DNA of 36,923 nt from Gnetum montanum (taxonomy: Eukaryota; Streptophyta; Gnetopsida; Gnetales; Gnetaceae). Shown here piece after piece: positions 1-10,726 of this stretch (positions are counted from its first letter, which is position 1; each line of letters begins with the position of its first letter). The notes under the pieces were generated by a model. It saw only the letters and a list, made by a program, of their open reading frames with translations. It made no database searches and was not told the DNA's origin. Location: positions 303,393 to 340,315 of the forward strand of contig MNCI01006092.1 of assembly GCA_015680685.1 (NCBI GenBank). Reading direction: 5' to 3'. A program made the translations under genes and the position numbers.

Positions 1-384
1 TTTTTGCAAAATTTTACTTGTTACAAGCAGGTATTATAAGGACCGTGTAGACTAGGTAGTTTGAACAAAATAGGAAACTTTCAACAACTCACAGTACTTG
101 ATAAAGTTGGCTAAATCTCTTTAAAGTAAAGTCATTTGTAGTTCACACACAACGGAATTGTCACATTGCACACAACCGCACGCCGCAACAGCACACACAC
201 ATACTCACATTAACTACTGAGTTATTTGGAGGTATCTGGGCCTTGGTGTTGCCAGAGACCAGCGGGCACCTAAATCCTGTTCGAGGACACTCGTTGGCGG
301 TCGCATCCCAAACGGTCACCAACACTAAGTTTCACTAAGTTTAGATAGCACACGTAGAACTAAAGTCCCCAGTAATGGTGCCAA
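1..384 (-). mobile_element. TE0: leader region of a minus-strand LTR retrotransposon (partial)
   Basis: This is the internal sequence directly after the 5' LTR of an element read on the minus strand. It begins with a primer binding site at 384-365 and runs leftwards out of the window. No open frame with recognisable gag residues is visible in these 384 bases, so this is probably untranslated leader. Orientation is set by the PBS lying left of the LTR. The rest of the element, including its 3' LTR, must lie to the left of the window. Confidence 0.6.
365..384 (-). other. Primer binding site of TE0 (tRNA-Asp type)
   Basis: On the minus strand the bases after the LTR end read TTGGCACCATTACTGGGGAC. 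This resembles the complement of the plant tRNA-Asp 3' end (TGGCGCCGTTGCCGGGGA), with several changes. Placement directly against the LTR terminus is as expected for a PBS. Confidence 0.6.
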
Positions 385-1253
385 TGATGAGTGGTGAGGT
401 ACCCCTACGCCCAACCATACGAATCATAGGTGTTCATGTGCAATTTGATCTAATTCCATAGACTTTAATTACCAAGTACGTTAGAGCTAAATAGTGAGTT
501 CATGTTGTCCGTTCTTTATCTTCCCAGTCCCACTTGTGAAATGCAAGTGTATGGTTAAGTGTGACTGAGGCATAAGATTTTTATCATTTTATGTTTTATA
601 AATTTTATTGCCTAAAACAATAATGAATATGATATTAAATAAACACTAAGTGAACTATTTTCTAATCTAACCTAACACAAGTAACCATCCCCACTTCCCA
701 AACACATCCTAAACTTTATGTAAACATTGTTGGGTTGTCAAATGCTAACTGTTTCTGAGCTACCAAGTGTCACACGTATGTTTGAAGGGCTCATGCTTGT
801 GTATTTTAATTAGTTTCTTAATTAATTAAAATTACTTACTGAATGAATAACATTAAATGTGAACAACATAAAAGCATGATATATAAATGCATAAAGAAAG
901 AAAGTCTCAAGTGCTACAAGGATGAATCAAAGAGCTTGTCTTTATTGCCAACACAATTGTGTGTTCAGGTACATCAATGCTTGAATAAAGATCCGATTAC
1001 ACTTAGACCTCCTACTACAGGCACTTGGAAAATATTCTAACTCTCAAATGAACAAATTGCAAGAATTTTGCTACTTGACCTCCAAAACTACTCCCGAATC
1101 ATGTGCCCAAGGGCTAATTTATAGGCCTAGGAGTATCCTGCGATATTGCATGCTCGATATCACATCTTAGGCTATAATATCGCCTACACGATATCATGTA
1201 CCCGATATTGCAACCACTCCGATATCAGAGCTTATGAAAAACATGATTCATCA
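385..1253 (-). repeat. 5' LTR of TE0 (869 bp, minus strand)
   Basis: The plus strand begins TGATGAGTGGTGAGGTACCC and ends ATTCATCA, giving TG...CA ends. The first ~35 bases are the reverse complement of the U5 terminus shared by the other LTRs here. The U3 side (about 1135-1240) holds several GATATC or GATATT motifs, followed in transcription sense by a TATAAATT box at 1123-1116. Bases 1254-1258 (CTTGT) are the predicted target duplication; the partner lies outside the window. The reading frame at 843-1040 falls inside this LTR and is not taken as a gene. Confidence 0.75.
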
Positions 1254-2730
1254 CTTGTCCATCCACAAATTACAATCTACTACTCATCATTATGCTTACA
1301 TGAATATGTTAATATTGTATGAAGATCCATGCATTGTGCTTCAATCATTTAACTCATATTACATAAGCTTATTAAGGATTTTTTATTTGGTTAATAATTT
1401 TTATGCATAAAACATTTATGATTTTTTATTACTGACCCTATTCACTTCCTCTAGAGTGTGCTTTTTTTAATCCATAGTGGCATCAAATTAAAATTCAAAG
1501 AGATAAGTTGCAATTTAGACATAATCATTGTTCCAGTGTTCTAGGTTACTTTTTTCACTACTTTTCCATGTGACAACTTGTGATACTAAACATAACTTAG
1601 TACATTAGAATGTCATGGTATATGCTATGGGTGTTGTAAAGAAAAATACAATGATCCATCATTTAATACTCATGTGCTATGCTTCATGAGGCACATTACC
1701 CTAAAAAGTAGTTGACAATTTGGAAAACCATGAAGGTACCCAATGATGTTTAAACTAAAAAGCAAAAATAAAAAATAAATCATAAATAGATGTACATTCA
1801 GTAAAATCTAGATTTATCAAAATTAAGAATTTTATATTTTTAGCAAATCAAATTGATTTTTCATAAAGCATAGAAATCTAAATCAAATAACACATCTCTC
1901 ATGTTTTAGAATTTACATTGTTCTGATTTTTCATTCTAATTCAAAATTTTCAAATTTCCTATGAATAAACTCTATTCAACATCAAAATTTAGATTTTTTT
2001 TATTTGTCATAGTAAAATTCATTTCAAAGAATTCCTCACCATTTGATAAAATCTTTAACCTTTAAAGATTTTTCACAATTTTGAAATTCACATTCCTCAA
2101 ATTTTTAATGAAATCGACATGATCTTGGAATTTTAATTTTTCATATTTTTCATTATTTCTTTACAAACAAACTCATAACACAAAATCATTGGATACTCAT
2201 AACATAAAATCTATAAGATCTTTAATAAAATTTCTTGTATTTTTCCAAGGATTTGAAATCCTAATTTTAATAAAATATTGTAGGTTGAACTTGTAATCTC
2301 CACTTTTAAAGCTCCTTATTCTACACTTAAAAGCATATTTTGATTTCTACAAACTTTTCAAATTATTTTATATTTATATATATGAATGGGTTAGTCCAAC
2401 CACTACTTGGGTAGTGCTACTTAGGTATTCATGTGAGGTTCTTAAAATGCACAAACAACATCATGACAGGGTCACAATAAATGACTAAATGTGATATGTT
2501 GTATACTATGTCCATGGAAACACATCATATTAATCAGCAACCTACTTATGGAATTACATACTCAACCTATATGAATACATTTGTAGTAATTTGTAATGGT
2601 TTAACAATGTTTCCACATTTTTTAACTTTTACACAACCTCAAGTACCTCACATAAGTTTTGTATTGATTTTGTTTTGCCTTCTATTCAAAAGTATTCAAT
2701 ATATAACATATTTTAATAAGATAAAATAGT
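1254..2730. other. AT-rich spacer, nothing recognised
   Basis: Strongly AT-rich sequence with many oligo-A and oligo-T runs. The short frames present, for example 2481-2729 on the plus strand, have low-complexity hydrophobic translations and no recognisable family. No RNA gene or repeat boundary was seen. Confidence 0.5.
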
Positions 2731-2734
2731 AGAA

Positions 2735-2880
2735 TTACCACCATTTGGAGGGATGGTAAGGTACTTGTTTCTCAGGTTATAAGACTTGGGTTTGAGCCTA
2801 AGCACAACCACTTGAAAGATATTAGGCTTTTGCTCATCTATTGACCCTCCCAAGAGCCTCTAGGTAATGATTCTTTATAT
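2735..2880 (+). repeat. Possible tRNA-derived SINE head
   Basis: A segment reads GAGGGATGGTAAGGTACTTG, then after a short gap GGGTTTGAGCCTAAG. The second part resembles a polymerase III B box (GGTTCGANNCC) and the first a poor A box, at about the spacing seen in tRNA-derived SINEs. There is no clear tail or target duplication, and no cloverleaf can be folded with confidence, so it is not called a tRNA gene. Confidence 0.25.
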
Positions 2881-3800
2881 GAGCTAGGAGAATTATGTTA
2901 TCATCATGTAGAGTTTCTATTATATCTAGATGAAATGAAATTAGATCAAGAACAATACTTATCATGTACCAGTGACATTATAGTATAACAAAAATGCTAA
3001 ATCTAATATGTTTCAATCATTTTGAAATAAAACTCATTCAAAGATATATAAAATGATTTTTTATCGAGATTCTACTAATATTTTAAGGGGTTTCTTATTT
3101 AATAATTTAATTTTAAGTTCAAGTACTTAAGAAAAATAAAATAAAGAAAATTATTAAATAAGTAATTCTATATTTAAATGGCTTATGAAACCTAAATTTC
3201 CTATTATATAACCAAAAAATAATAGAAAATACTAATTAAAAAATTGTTATCTATCTCTATAATAATAAAAAATGAAAATGATCTATTATTAGAATAATAG
3301 AATAAATAACCTATTACTAGGATGAAAAATGAACAAACTTTTAACTATTTCAAGAATAAGTGAATGTTGAACAATCATTATGTTTAGAAGAGTACTCTAA
3401 CATCGAATGTCATATGCAGTAATTCTTTTAAATAAAAGATTAATTATATCAAATATCAAGTATCAATTTATATAAGTATTTCATAATAGTTCCCATGAAA
3501 CAACTTCAACAACTCCCAAATAGTTTATTGTCATGTATAATAAGTTACAACCATAGGCATGTTTCCTTTACATATTTTTGTTTCAAAAGTAAACTAAATA
3601 AACTAATTTCTCCATCAAAAATTATAAATATGTGATTAAGATATTAAAATAAAATAAAATATCCAAATTAATGTATCCAATAAGAATAAAAGTAAAAGAG
3701 AGAAAGAGAGATGGTGCAAAATTAGTGGAATTTTAAAGGACATGTTGAAGTAGGTTTTATTAGAAGAATAGGTTACTCATGATCAAAATCATAATGTTTT
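2881..3800. other. AT-rich spacer, nothing recognised
   Basis: Very AT-rich sequence with simple A/T runs and no supported gene, RNA or repeat boundary. Confidence 0.5.
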
Positions 3801-3811
3801 ATAAAATTGGT

Positions 3812-4085
3812 TTGATGATGAATGTATACATGTTAGAAAGGACATTAAAATAGCTAACAAGAAATAAAGACAAATCTTGATTAAGTAGTATAAATACTTA
3901 CTTTGGAAAAAGAAGAGAGTTATTGTTAAAAAGCAACAAGAGCATTCTGTATACATGATTAAGGCCAAAATTTTTTGAAAGCATTTTCAATGAAAAATCT
4001 CTCTATTACTCAACATCCTTTTTCATGGAATTTGTAGGTTCTACAATAATCTCTTTGCAGGAGAAACTAATAAATGTTATTTTAT
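3812..4085 (+). pseudogene. Decayed LINE ORF2 fragment (endonuclease-RT linker), tentative
   Basis: One plus-strand frame, broken by several stops, reads WFDDECIHVRKDIKIANKK, then YKYLLWKKKRVIVKKQQEHS and, after a break, KHFQ. This order (WFD-acidic-C, a basic helix with KKKR, then a FW/HFQ-like segment) resembles the linker between endonuclease and reverse transcriptase in plant L1-like LINEs. Only this fragment is visible: no intact endonuclease or polymerase motif was found nearby, and no poly(A) tail or duplication marks its ends. A basic coiled-coil from another source is the alternative. Confidence 0.35.
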
Positions 4086-4569
4086 GTTTTGTTATGCATC
4101 CGTTACTTTACTCTAAATGAAGTAACAAAAGGCAATACTTTGTACATTGAATTACTTAAACAGGCAATGACTCCTATTCATAGATAAATTTCTCATTAAC
4201 TAAACATATTATAGTGAGTAGATCATACCACCAATGAAAGTGAAACAAAAATTAAAATTTTATTATGGTATAGATATTCTTAATTTATTAGATAATAGAA
4301 ATATACATGCTAAGTCTTGAAAACATCATTAACAAAATTACTAAGTCTTCTTAGTAACATTTGCAATAGATTAAGCAAATTTGAAACCATAATATTCCAT
4401 ATATCTAAAATGTTGTAATGTAGAACATTGTAGGAAAATGTGATCTTCATCTTCAATGCTAATTGTATTGCATAATTTGAACTTTTTGTTTTAAGTTCAT
4501 GATAAATGAAGTACCATATGAATATCAATTCTATATTTTCATCCTTATGTACATTGATTGCACTATTCC

Positions 4570-4574
4570 TTAAT
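4570..4574. repeat. Left target-site duplication of TE1 (TTAAT)
   Basis: TTAAT lies immediately before the TG of the left LTR. The same five bases follow the CA of the right LTR at 11409-11413. A 5-bp duplication is standard for LTR retrotransposon integration and fixes both element ends. Confidence 0.85.
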
Positions 4575-5327
4575 TGATGGGCAGCGATATCGCATCCGCA
4601 ATATCACATCGGCCCCTATGATATCGCGTACGTGATATCGCAGCCCGTTGCCAGTTCTATAAATAAGAGGTAGCTTTCTCTTGTTTTGGAATATAGATCT
4701 AGACCCTTAGCTAAACTCTAGCATTTTTACCATTCCAGAGATAGAATAATTTCCATGTGCCTGCAGTAGAAGTCTCAAAGTGAACGGATATTTATTCGAG
4801 CAAATTGTACCTAAGCACACATTTGTGTACAGAAATAAAGATGAACTTTCTGATAAACCTTGTAGCACGCGGACTAAGCTAAATAGGATTTAATTACTGT
4901 TAAATGTTTAATTTCTTTCCTAGATAATCAAATCTCTCTCAACCCTCAACTCTCCTAGTTAAGTGCATTCAGTACAACTTCTTTGAGCACGTGCGTTATG
5001 CTTGGTAACCCAGTAACGAATAGCGTTTGGTAATCCCAGTAGCATTGCACTAGTTCAAGGTGTGTACGGAAAGTGGGAATGGATACTAGTGCTAGCATAA
5101 TTAGCTTAACATAGGCAATAAAAAGATAAAAGACATAAAAGCACATGCCTCAAGCTTACTTAATCATACAACTATGACAAATACAAGTAAGCTTGGGAAG
5201 ACAACGATTGATTAACCTTAAGTGTTCCATAAGGTGCATAAGCACTTAGTCCTTGGAGTTCGACCGGATCACGCATGTAACGCTCGTATTTGTATGGTTG
5301 AGTATAGGGGTACCTCACCACTCATCA
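4575..5327 (+). repeat. 5' LTR of TE1
   Basis: 753 bp, TGATGGGCAG...CACTCATCA. U3 carries GATATC palindrome modules at about 4585-4642, directly before a TATA box. The U5 terminus ends GTACCTCACCACTCATCA. It aligns along its length with 10727-11408 but keeps about 72 bp upstream of the TATA box that the 3' copy lacks. Confidence 0.85.
4658..4665 (+). promoter_or_regulatory. TATA box of the TE1 5' LTR
   Basis: TATAAATA sits 83 bases into the LTR, right after the GATATC palindrome modules. The same box occurs in the 3' LTR at 10738-10745 and in equivalent places in the other LTRs of the window. This marks the U3 core promoter; transcription would start about 30 bases downstream. Confidence 0.6.
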
Positions 5328-5346
5328 TTGGCACCGTTGTCAAGGA
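5328..5346 (+). other. Primer binding site of TE1 (tRNA-Asp type)
   Basis: TTGGCACCGTTGTCAAGGA directly follows the LTR. It matches the complement of the tRNA-Asp 3' end except for a few transitions, as expected in an old copy. Athila-like plant elements are known to use this primer. Confidence 0.7.
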
Positions 5347-5439
5347 CTTAGTTGTTTGTATGCTACGTAGAACATAGGAAATCATCCACATCGTTGGGAA
5401 GCTTAAACGAACCCTTAGGGTTAATCAAGAGAAAAATAA

Positions 5440-8400
5440 CATCATGGTAAATTGCACACTAAACAAGACTAAATTTCTTCTTCTTCGAACAAAAACACTT
5501 CACCACCTACAAACAACACTGGAGACAGTTGACGGCACAACACACATAACCAAAATCTTCCAGTTCCTCAACAATTCAGTGTGGTATATATTCATCACGA
5601 TGAATATGTACCTGACTTTACCTTTGTCTTCCATCAAGATGAACAACTGCGTTGGAGAGACTTGGAGGGTAACATAGTGTTGCCTCCAGATAGAGCAGCC
5701 CCCAACATGCTCCTTCATGCCCTTGCATGAATAGGCATGTCACAATTATACGCTGAGTACATTGCATGTGATTACAACGCGAGGGACTATCATCCACAAA
5801 AGCACAATGTCAAGGGAACTCGCGGTAGGAGAGTTACCACACATTGTTGAAGGGCAGAGGCCCCTATAATGCTTCGCCCATCTTAAACGAAATTGAGGGT
5901 GGTGAACCTATTTTCATAAGTTCTCCACAAAACGATGTTCCCCCTCCTAACGATGGTCAGGAGGTGGTGTATCAGAACCTGCGCTCCACAATTCACAACC
6001 TTGGTTCTGATCCCCATGAACACCAAGTGTTCAATGAGGGAACACAAACACATGACAAGGACAAGCATTTTGATCATCATCACAATCAGGGCCGAAACCA
6101 CAGAAGATAAGGTAGGGAACATCGTCATCGCAATGGTTCTCCTTCTTCTTCCCCTTCATCATCACATTCACCCTCTCCTTCAACATTAGGATGTAGTCAC
6201 AAGGAACCTAACCGTGAGGATAAGGGTATGCATAGTGAGAAACCTCAACGAGAGAGTCAAGAGAGAGGACAAGGGCACTCTAGAGAATCAAGGCATGAAA
6301 GAAGGGAAAGTAGGGAACCACGTAGACATCATAGACGCTATGAGAGAAATGACCAAGAAGAACCCCTACTTGTAACCCGAAGTATGTTAGACATAATGGA
6401 GGCTATGAGAATACCTACAAGGCACCAGAAAGATAGCAGGATCAAGAGACTAGACATGAATAATATTCCACGATTTGAGGAGGGATACAACGCTGATCCT
6501 CAAAACCATCTAGAAGCATTCCATGATGCATGTTCCTTGAAGAACATAGAAAACAAGTGGTAGAAACTAAAGTTGTTCCCAAGGACACTAGTAAAGGAAG
6601 TAGAAAGCTGGTACCGGTCCTTAGAACTAGAAACCATTAGGAGGTGGAGTACGATGCTAGAACAGTTTAACGATAAATATCAAACGTACCCCTAGGTGTC
6701 CAACCTATGAAAGAAAATCCAAGGATGGAAGTAGGGAACTCATGAATCCTTGGATACTACCATGGACCGTTATTATACACTGTTACATCATTGCCCAGGC
6801 CATGGTTACTCGTAGCAAGATCAACTATGTCATCTCATAGATGGACTTAGGCATAAAACTAGGAGAACCCTTAGAACATATGCCCAAGGGAGATTATCTA
6901 AGCTTAGGTTCCATCGAATCCATAGATTGCTAGAACAAGCAGCTAAGGAAGAAGGAGAGCTACATAAGAGAGAAAGTGCGAAAGAGTACAACTGCGATCC
7001 TTCCCTCTAAAAAAGGGGAGTGAGATTCTGTGAGGAGGAGGAAGAGTCACCACTCGAAAAGTTGGTGCATAGGAAAACCTTTTCGCTGCAAAAATTAACA
7101 ACAAAAGTGTCGACAAAGGTAGATCAAATGTGGGACTCCTTGGATAGTAGATTCGAAACCGTTCTAAAAATCGTAGAGGAGTCTAAGGAGCAAAGTAGTG
7201 ACCATGATAGAAAGAAAAAGAGAGAAGTGGTCAATGCACGTAACAAAGGTAAAGGTAAAATGGCTATCACTGAAGAGGTTGTGGATTTGGATACACATAA
7301 TGATGATGGATGTGAGATATGCCAATATGACCATCCTAAGGGATGTTGCCCAATAATCTCACATCTACAAGAGTCTATGGTGTATGCACTTAACCCATGA
7401 CTTAACAAACGGCAAGCACCCTGTCGGTTACCTTATCCCCAAGGTAACCCGAGGCAGTTCCACGAACCATTAACATATTACCCTAGTGGAACTCTGCCAT
7501 AACCTATTGAGCAACACCAGCAGTGGCAATACCCACAGTCATGAAGGATGCCACCGCCAAGGCAACAATACCCTTACCGACAACCAGATCCATATGGCTA
7601 CTATGTGCAGTAGCCAACCTCTCCACCTGACTCTGTTGGTCACATGACACCACAACGTCACTACCAAGCTCGGGAGTATTATAGGACTCCTTCTCCTAGA
7701 AGAGACACACCACATGCATACGATCCTCCAAATCCATCCACAGCTCTTACACCGATAGCTCCACTACCACCTACTCTAGCGATGCAAGGGGAACTCCCCA
7801 CTCAACTGCAGCAACGCAATGCTATGAGAGCTATAAACCTTCAACCTGCTACTGGTTCTAACAAATGGTACAAAGAGAAGGCCTTTCTTCAGAACCAACA
7901 GTCCATCAAAGCTCTCACAACCACAAGCAGTTGAGCCTCAAAACACCTCTCCATCAAATAAGGCTTTGGAGCTCCCTTCAAACCAAAAATAGAGCTCAAC
8001 GCACATGGTTATATTAACACATATCTTCATTGACTGGATCAAGATAGGCCACCTTCCCAAGAAATTCTCTGATCTTGGAAGTCCTTTGATTTATCTCCAA
8101 GTTGCTAGCAATGAACAACGTAAAGCTCTTCTGAACTCAGGTTCCAGAGTCAACTTAATATCATAGGAGATGTATAAAGCTTGGAACCTATCTCCACTAA
8201 AGAAGAGCAATATTCGCTTAGAGCTGGCAGACTAGTCCATCACCGTTCCTTTGGGATTGGTGGAGGATGTTGTTACCACTGTGTGTGGTTGGTCATACCC
8301 AACTGATTTCCTAGTGGTCCAAGTAAATAGTGACAAAGGGAACTTCCCAATAATAATGGGAAGGGCATGGCTAAGTACAATAAACGCATGCCTAGGAATC

Positions 8401-8813
8401 CACGATCTTTCCCTGGAAATATCTAAGGAAAACACTTATGGGAAGATCAAGAAAAAGAAGGTTCCATGCATCACATACAGTGATACAGAGGGTGATGGCG
8501 TACAGGAATGTTCAACATTTTCTATATGCAACCGATGTGCCTAGGGAGTTAACATACAAAAGTGCCTATATGTAGCAACTACACAACAAGAAAACACCTA
8601 GTGGTTGATAGCTAATCAAGAGAGCAACTCAGCAATATGCATGGAACTAACTGGGGGACCAACTTGTGCTCACGTCGAAAGCATAGATACATTGGAGCAA
8701 GAGCGTCGCCAACTTCCAATCCTTAACTTGAAAACATTAATTGGGAGAAGTTAGATACTTCTAAAAAATTCAAACAAGTGCTCACTATTTCGGATCTCTC
8801 CCTTTCAATTTAG
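5440..8813 (+). pseudogene. gag-pro: TE1 ORF1: decayed gag-aspartic protease polyprotein
   Basis: The frame is broken by many stops and at least two frameshifts. The amino-terminal part (5572-5840) reads QFSVVYIHHDEY and on to KGTRGRRV. From 5844 to about 7934 one frame continues. It has an Arg/Glu/His-rich stretch (about 6228-6350), then the core retrotransposon gag domain (6450-6900; RFEEGYNADPQNHLEAFHDA, WYRSLE, MDRYYTLLHH, LIDGLRHKTR). Next comes a Lys-rich linker and a knuckle CEICQYDHPKGCCP at 7312-7353 (C-X2-C-X3-H-X4-C), then a Pro/Gln-rich stretch. A frame change leads to the protease (8050-8480): ALLNSGSRVNLIS, LGLVEDVV, FPIIMGRAWLST. In it the catalytic Asp of the usual D-S/T-G triad is Asn. 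The frame ends at the TAG at 8811-8813. Stops and the lost Asp mean no active product. Confidence 0.8.
7309..7353 (+). other. Gag zinc-knuckle remnant
   Basis: The translation GCEICQYDHPKGCCP gives C-X2-C-X3-H-X4-C, one residue shorter between the second Cys and His than the classic CCHC knuckle. The TE2 copy reads CNICLYDHPKGQCP, so the spacing is shared and not a local error. It would serve nucleic-acid binding in the gag protein. Confidence 0.6.
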
Positions 8814-10340
8814 TCATGGGGGAGATGGCCACCTATGCTGATCATTTGAAGCCCTTAGTTCCTTTTTAAGTTTTTGTTTTACACATTTTTGTTTTACAAA
8901 TTTATTTAACTTTTTTTATTTATTTTTTTGCAACATCGTTCATACTTCTTCATTTATTTGTGTGTTTATCTATTTTGTTAAGTTTTTCACCTAATAAGTG
9001 CTCCTAAAGATGGTATGAACTATATTCCATTGATTGCTAATGTTTGGTTTTTACCTTTGAGTTATAATGTTGATACTTTGGTATGGTTCTTTTGATATAA
9101 TAGGTAATGAGTCCACGTCATCCATGCATCCATGAATTTCTATGGTCTCTCTTGACTTGGAAATGTATAGTCCCTTTCTTAATAATAAGAACTATCAATG
9201 AATCAATGACTGGGCATTTCTCCAACTAAGGAAGGACTCAAGGATTGAAAAGGGTGTGACTTCAAGGGAATTTGATGCATTTGTGCTGGTCATTCTCTTG
9301 GGTGCTTGGATGTTTTCTTCTTGGATTTTCCTTACCATTCCGACATTGCCCCATTATCGGGAAGCTAAGCTAATAAAAATAATAAGTCTTTGCATGGTGT
9401 GGTTCTCACGCAAAACACAAAAAATGAAAAAAAAAATAGTGAGAAATCAAAGCACACGCCTTAGATGAAATAATCATTTGAGCTACAAACACTGGTTATG
9501 GAACTAAATAAAAATGTTCCCTCTAACTAAGGCCCTTCCTTGCTTCCTATCTCCTTTCTCGTTTCGTCGGAATGGTGGTGACTCTTTGGTGTAGACATTC
9601 TTGTTACTTCAAGTGGATGGATTGGCCGAATGTATTAATGCGAAGTCACTGGATGTGGTTTGTTTGAGGCTAGATTTGGAATGAGATCTATCAAGTCACA
9701 TTAACCATGAAATACAAAAGGGACTTTACACAACCTTGTTCTTGGGATTCCATTCCATTCTCTTCTCTCCATGTTTCTCTCCATTGTTCACCTCATTTCC
9801 GGTTGTATCAATAGCCTATACTTTGGTTGATGCATTATTTTCTTTTTGGTAAACTCTTGTGGTTAAGACTTTAACTCTTGCTTCCAAATGATATTTCCAG
9901 AGCCTATGGACTCTTTGAATGTGGGAATGTTAGGGCATTAAGGGCATGAGCCTACTTTTGGGAGGACCCACTAGCATTCCTATTTGGTGCATCAGTTAAT
10001 TTCTTTCCCTTAAACATTTTTGCAATCACCATCTATTTTGTCCATCTCCATCTTTGACATCCATTTTATCGACGTTGCCGTTATTTCTTTTTCTCCATCT
10101 TTCTTATTCTTTATCTTTTTCCATTCTCTTGCTACCGAAGATTCGCTCTCAGTCATGGGGGTCCTAGTCCAATTTTTTTAATTTTTTCTTAACCCCTACA
10201 CCTTAGGTAGCCACTAACATTATATCTCCAGATTCGCATTAGCCATATCACAACTCAGCCAATGGACCTTACACTAAGGTAAGGTATTAACTACATTGTG
10301 ATTCATTTACCCTTGCTAATATAAGGTTCTGTTGTGTGTG
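8814..10340 (+). other. TE1 internal spacer between ORF1 and the ORF2 position
   Basis: Stop-rich sequence with no polymerase motif in any frame. The small frame at 9256-9468 has a hydrophobic translation with no family resemblance. The stretch starts with a PPT-like motif (TAGTCATGGGGGAGATGG) overlapping the ORF1 stop and holds another (TCAGTCATGGGGGTCC) at 10149-10164. It ends in a pyrimidine/TG-rich run before CAG at 10338-10340, a plausible splice acceptor. TE2 has a spacer in the same place. Confidence 0.5.
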
Positions 10341-10343
10341 CAG
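10321..10343 (+). other. Possible splice acceptor before the ORF2 position in TE1
   Basis: TTCTGTTGTGTGTGCAG is followed directly by ATGGC. This has the form of a plant 3' splice site placed against a start codon. In TE2 the equivalent place has TTGTGTGATTATAG followed by ATAGCCCC. The frame here stops after five codons, so ORF2 is lost or was never intact in this copy. Confidence 0.35.
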
Positions 10344-10657
10344 ATGGCAATCATACAATAACGGATTGGATCTGTAGGGAACACTTGGAATGGACTAGTG
10401 TTGGAATAGTTATACAAGGAACAAGATTGATGGCGCACTTATGGATGAACAACAAAAGGTGCAATCTTGGCATTGGCAGCAGCAAACTTCTTCTTTTCTC
10501 TCTCTCTCTTCTCTCTTCTCTCTCAGCTTCCAAATAAGGCTGGATGTCAAATGTATATAATGTTCACTCTTGTTGTCATGAACACTAAATTTTGTCATGT
10601 ATTGTAATGATGATCTGTTCACATGTCACCCCATCTACCATTAGTGTCATTCAAGTA

Positions 10658-10726
10658 AATAATCCCATACCTTCTCAATATTTTATAAGGAACTTGAGGA
10701 TGAGTTTTCATTCAGTCATGGGAGTA
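10658..10726 (+). other. TE1 conserved 3' untranslated block and polypurine tract
   Basis: Starts AATAATCCCATACC, contains GAGGATGAGTTTTCATTC, and ends CAGTCATGGGAGTA against the LTR. The same order of blocks precedes the 3' LTRs of TE2 (32234-32325) and TE3 (34486-34395, minus). The terminal ATGGGAGTA is the PPT that would prime plus-strand synthesis. Confidence 0.65.

Noticed and set aside
843-1040. 65-codon plus-strand frame
   Set aside because: Lies inside the TE0 LTR in antisense; no gene family resemblance.
5883-6189. Overlapping frames on both strands at the TE1 gag N-terminus
   Set aside because: The plus frame starting at 5844 continues in the same frame as the clear gag core at 6450-6900; the others are shadows.
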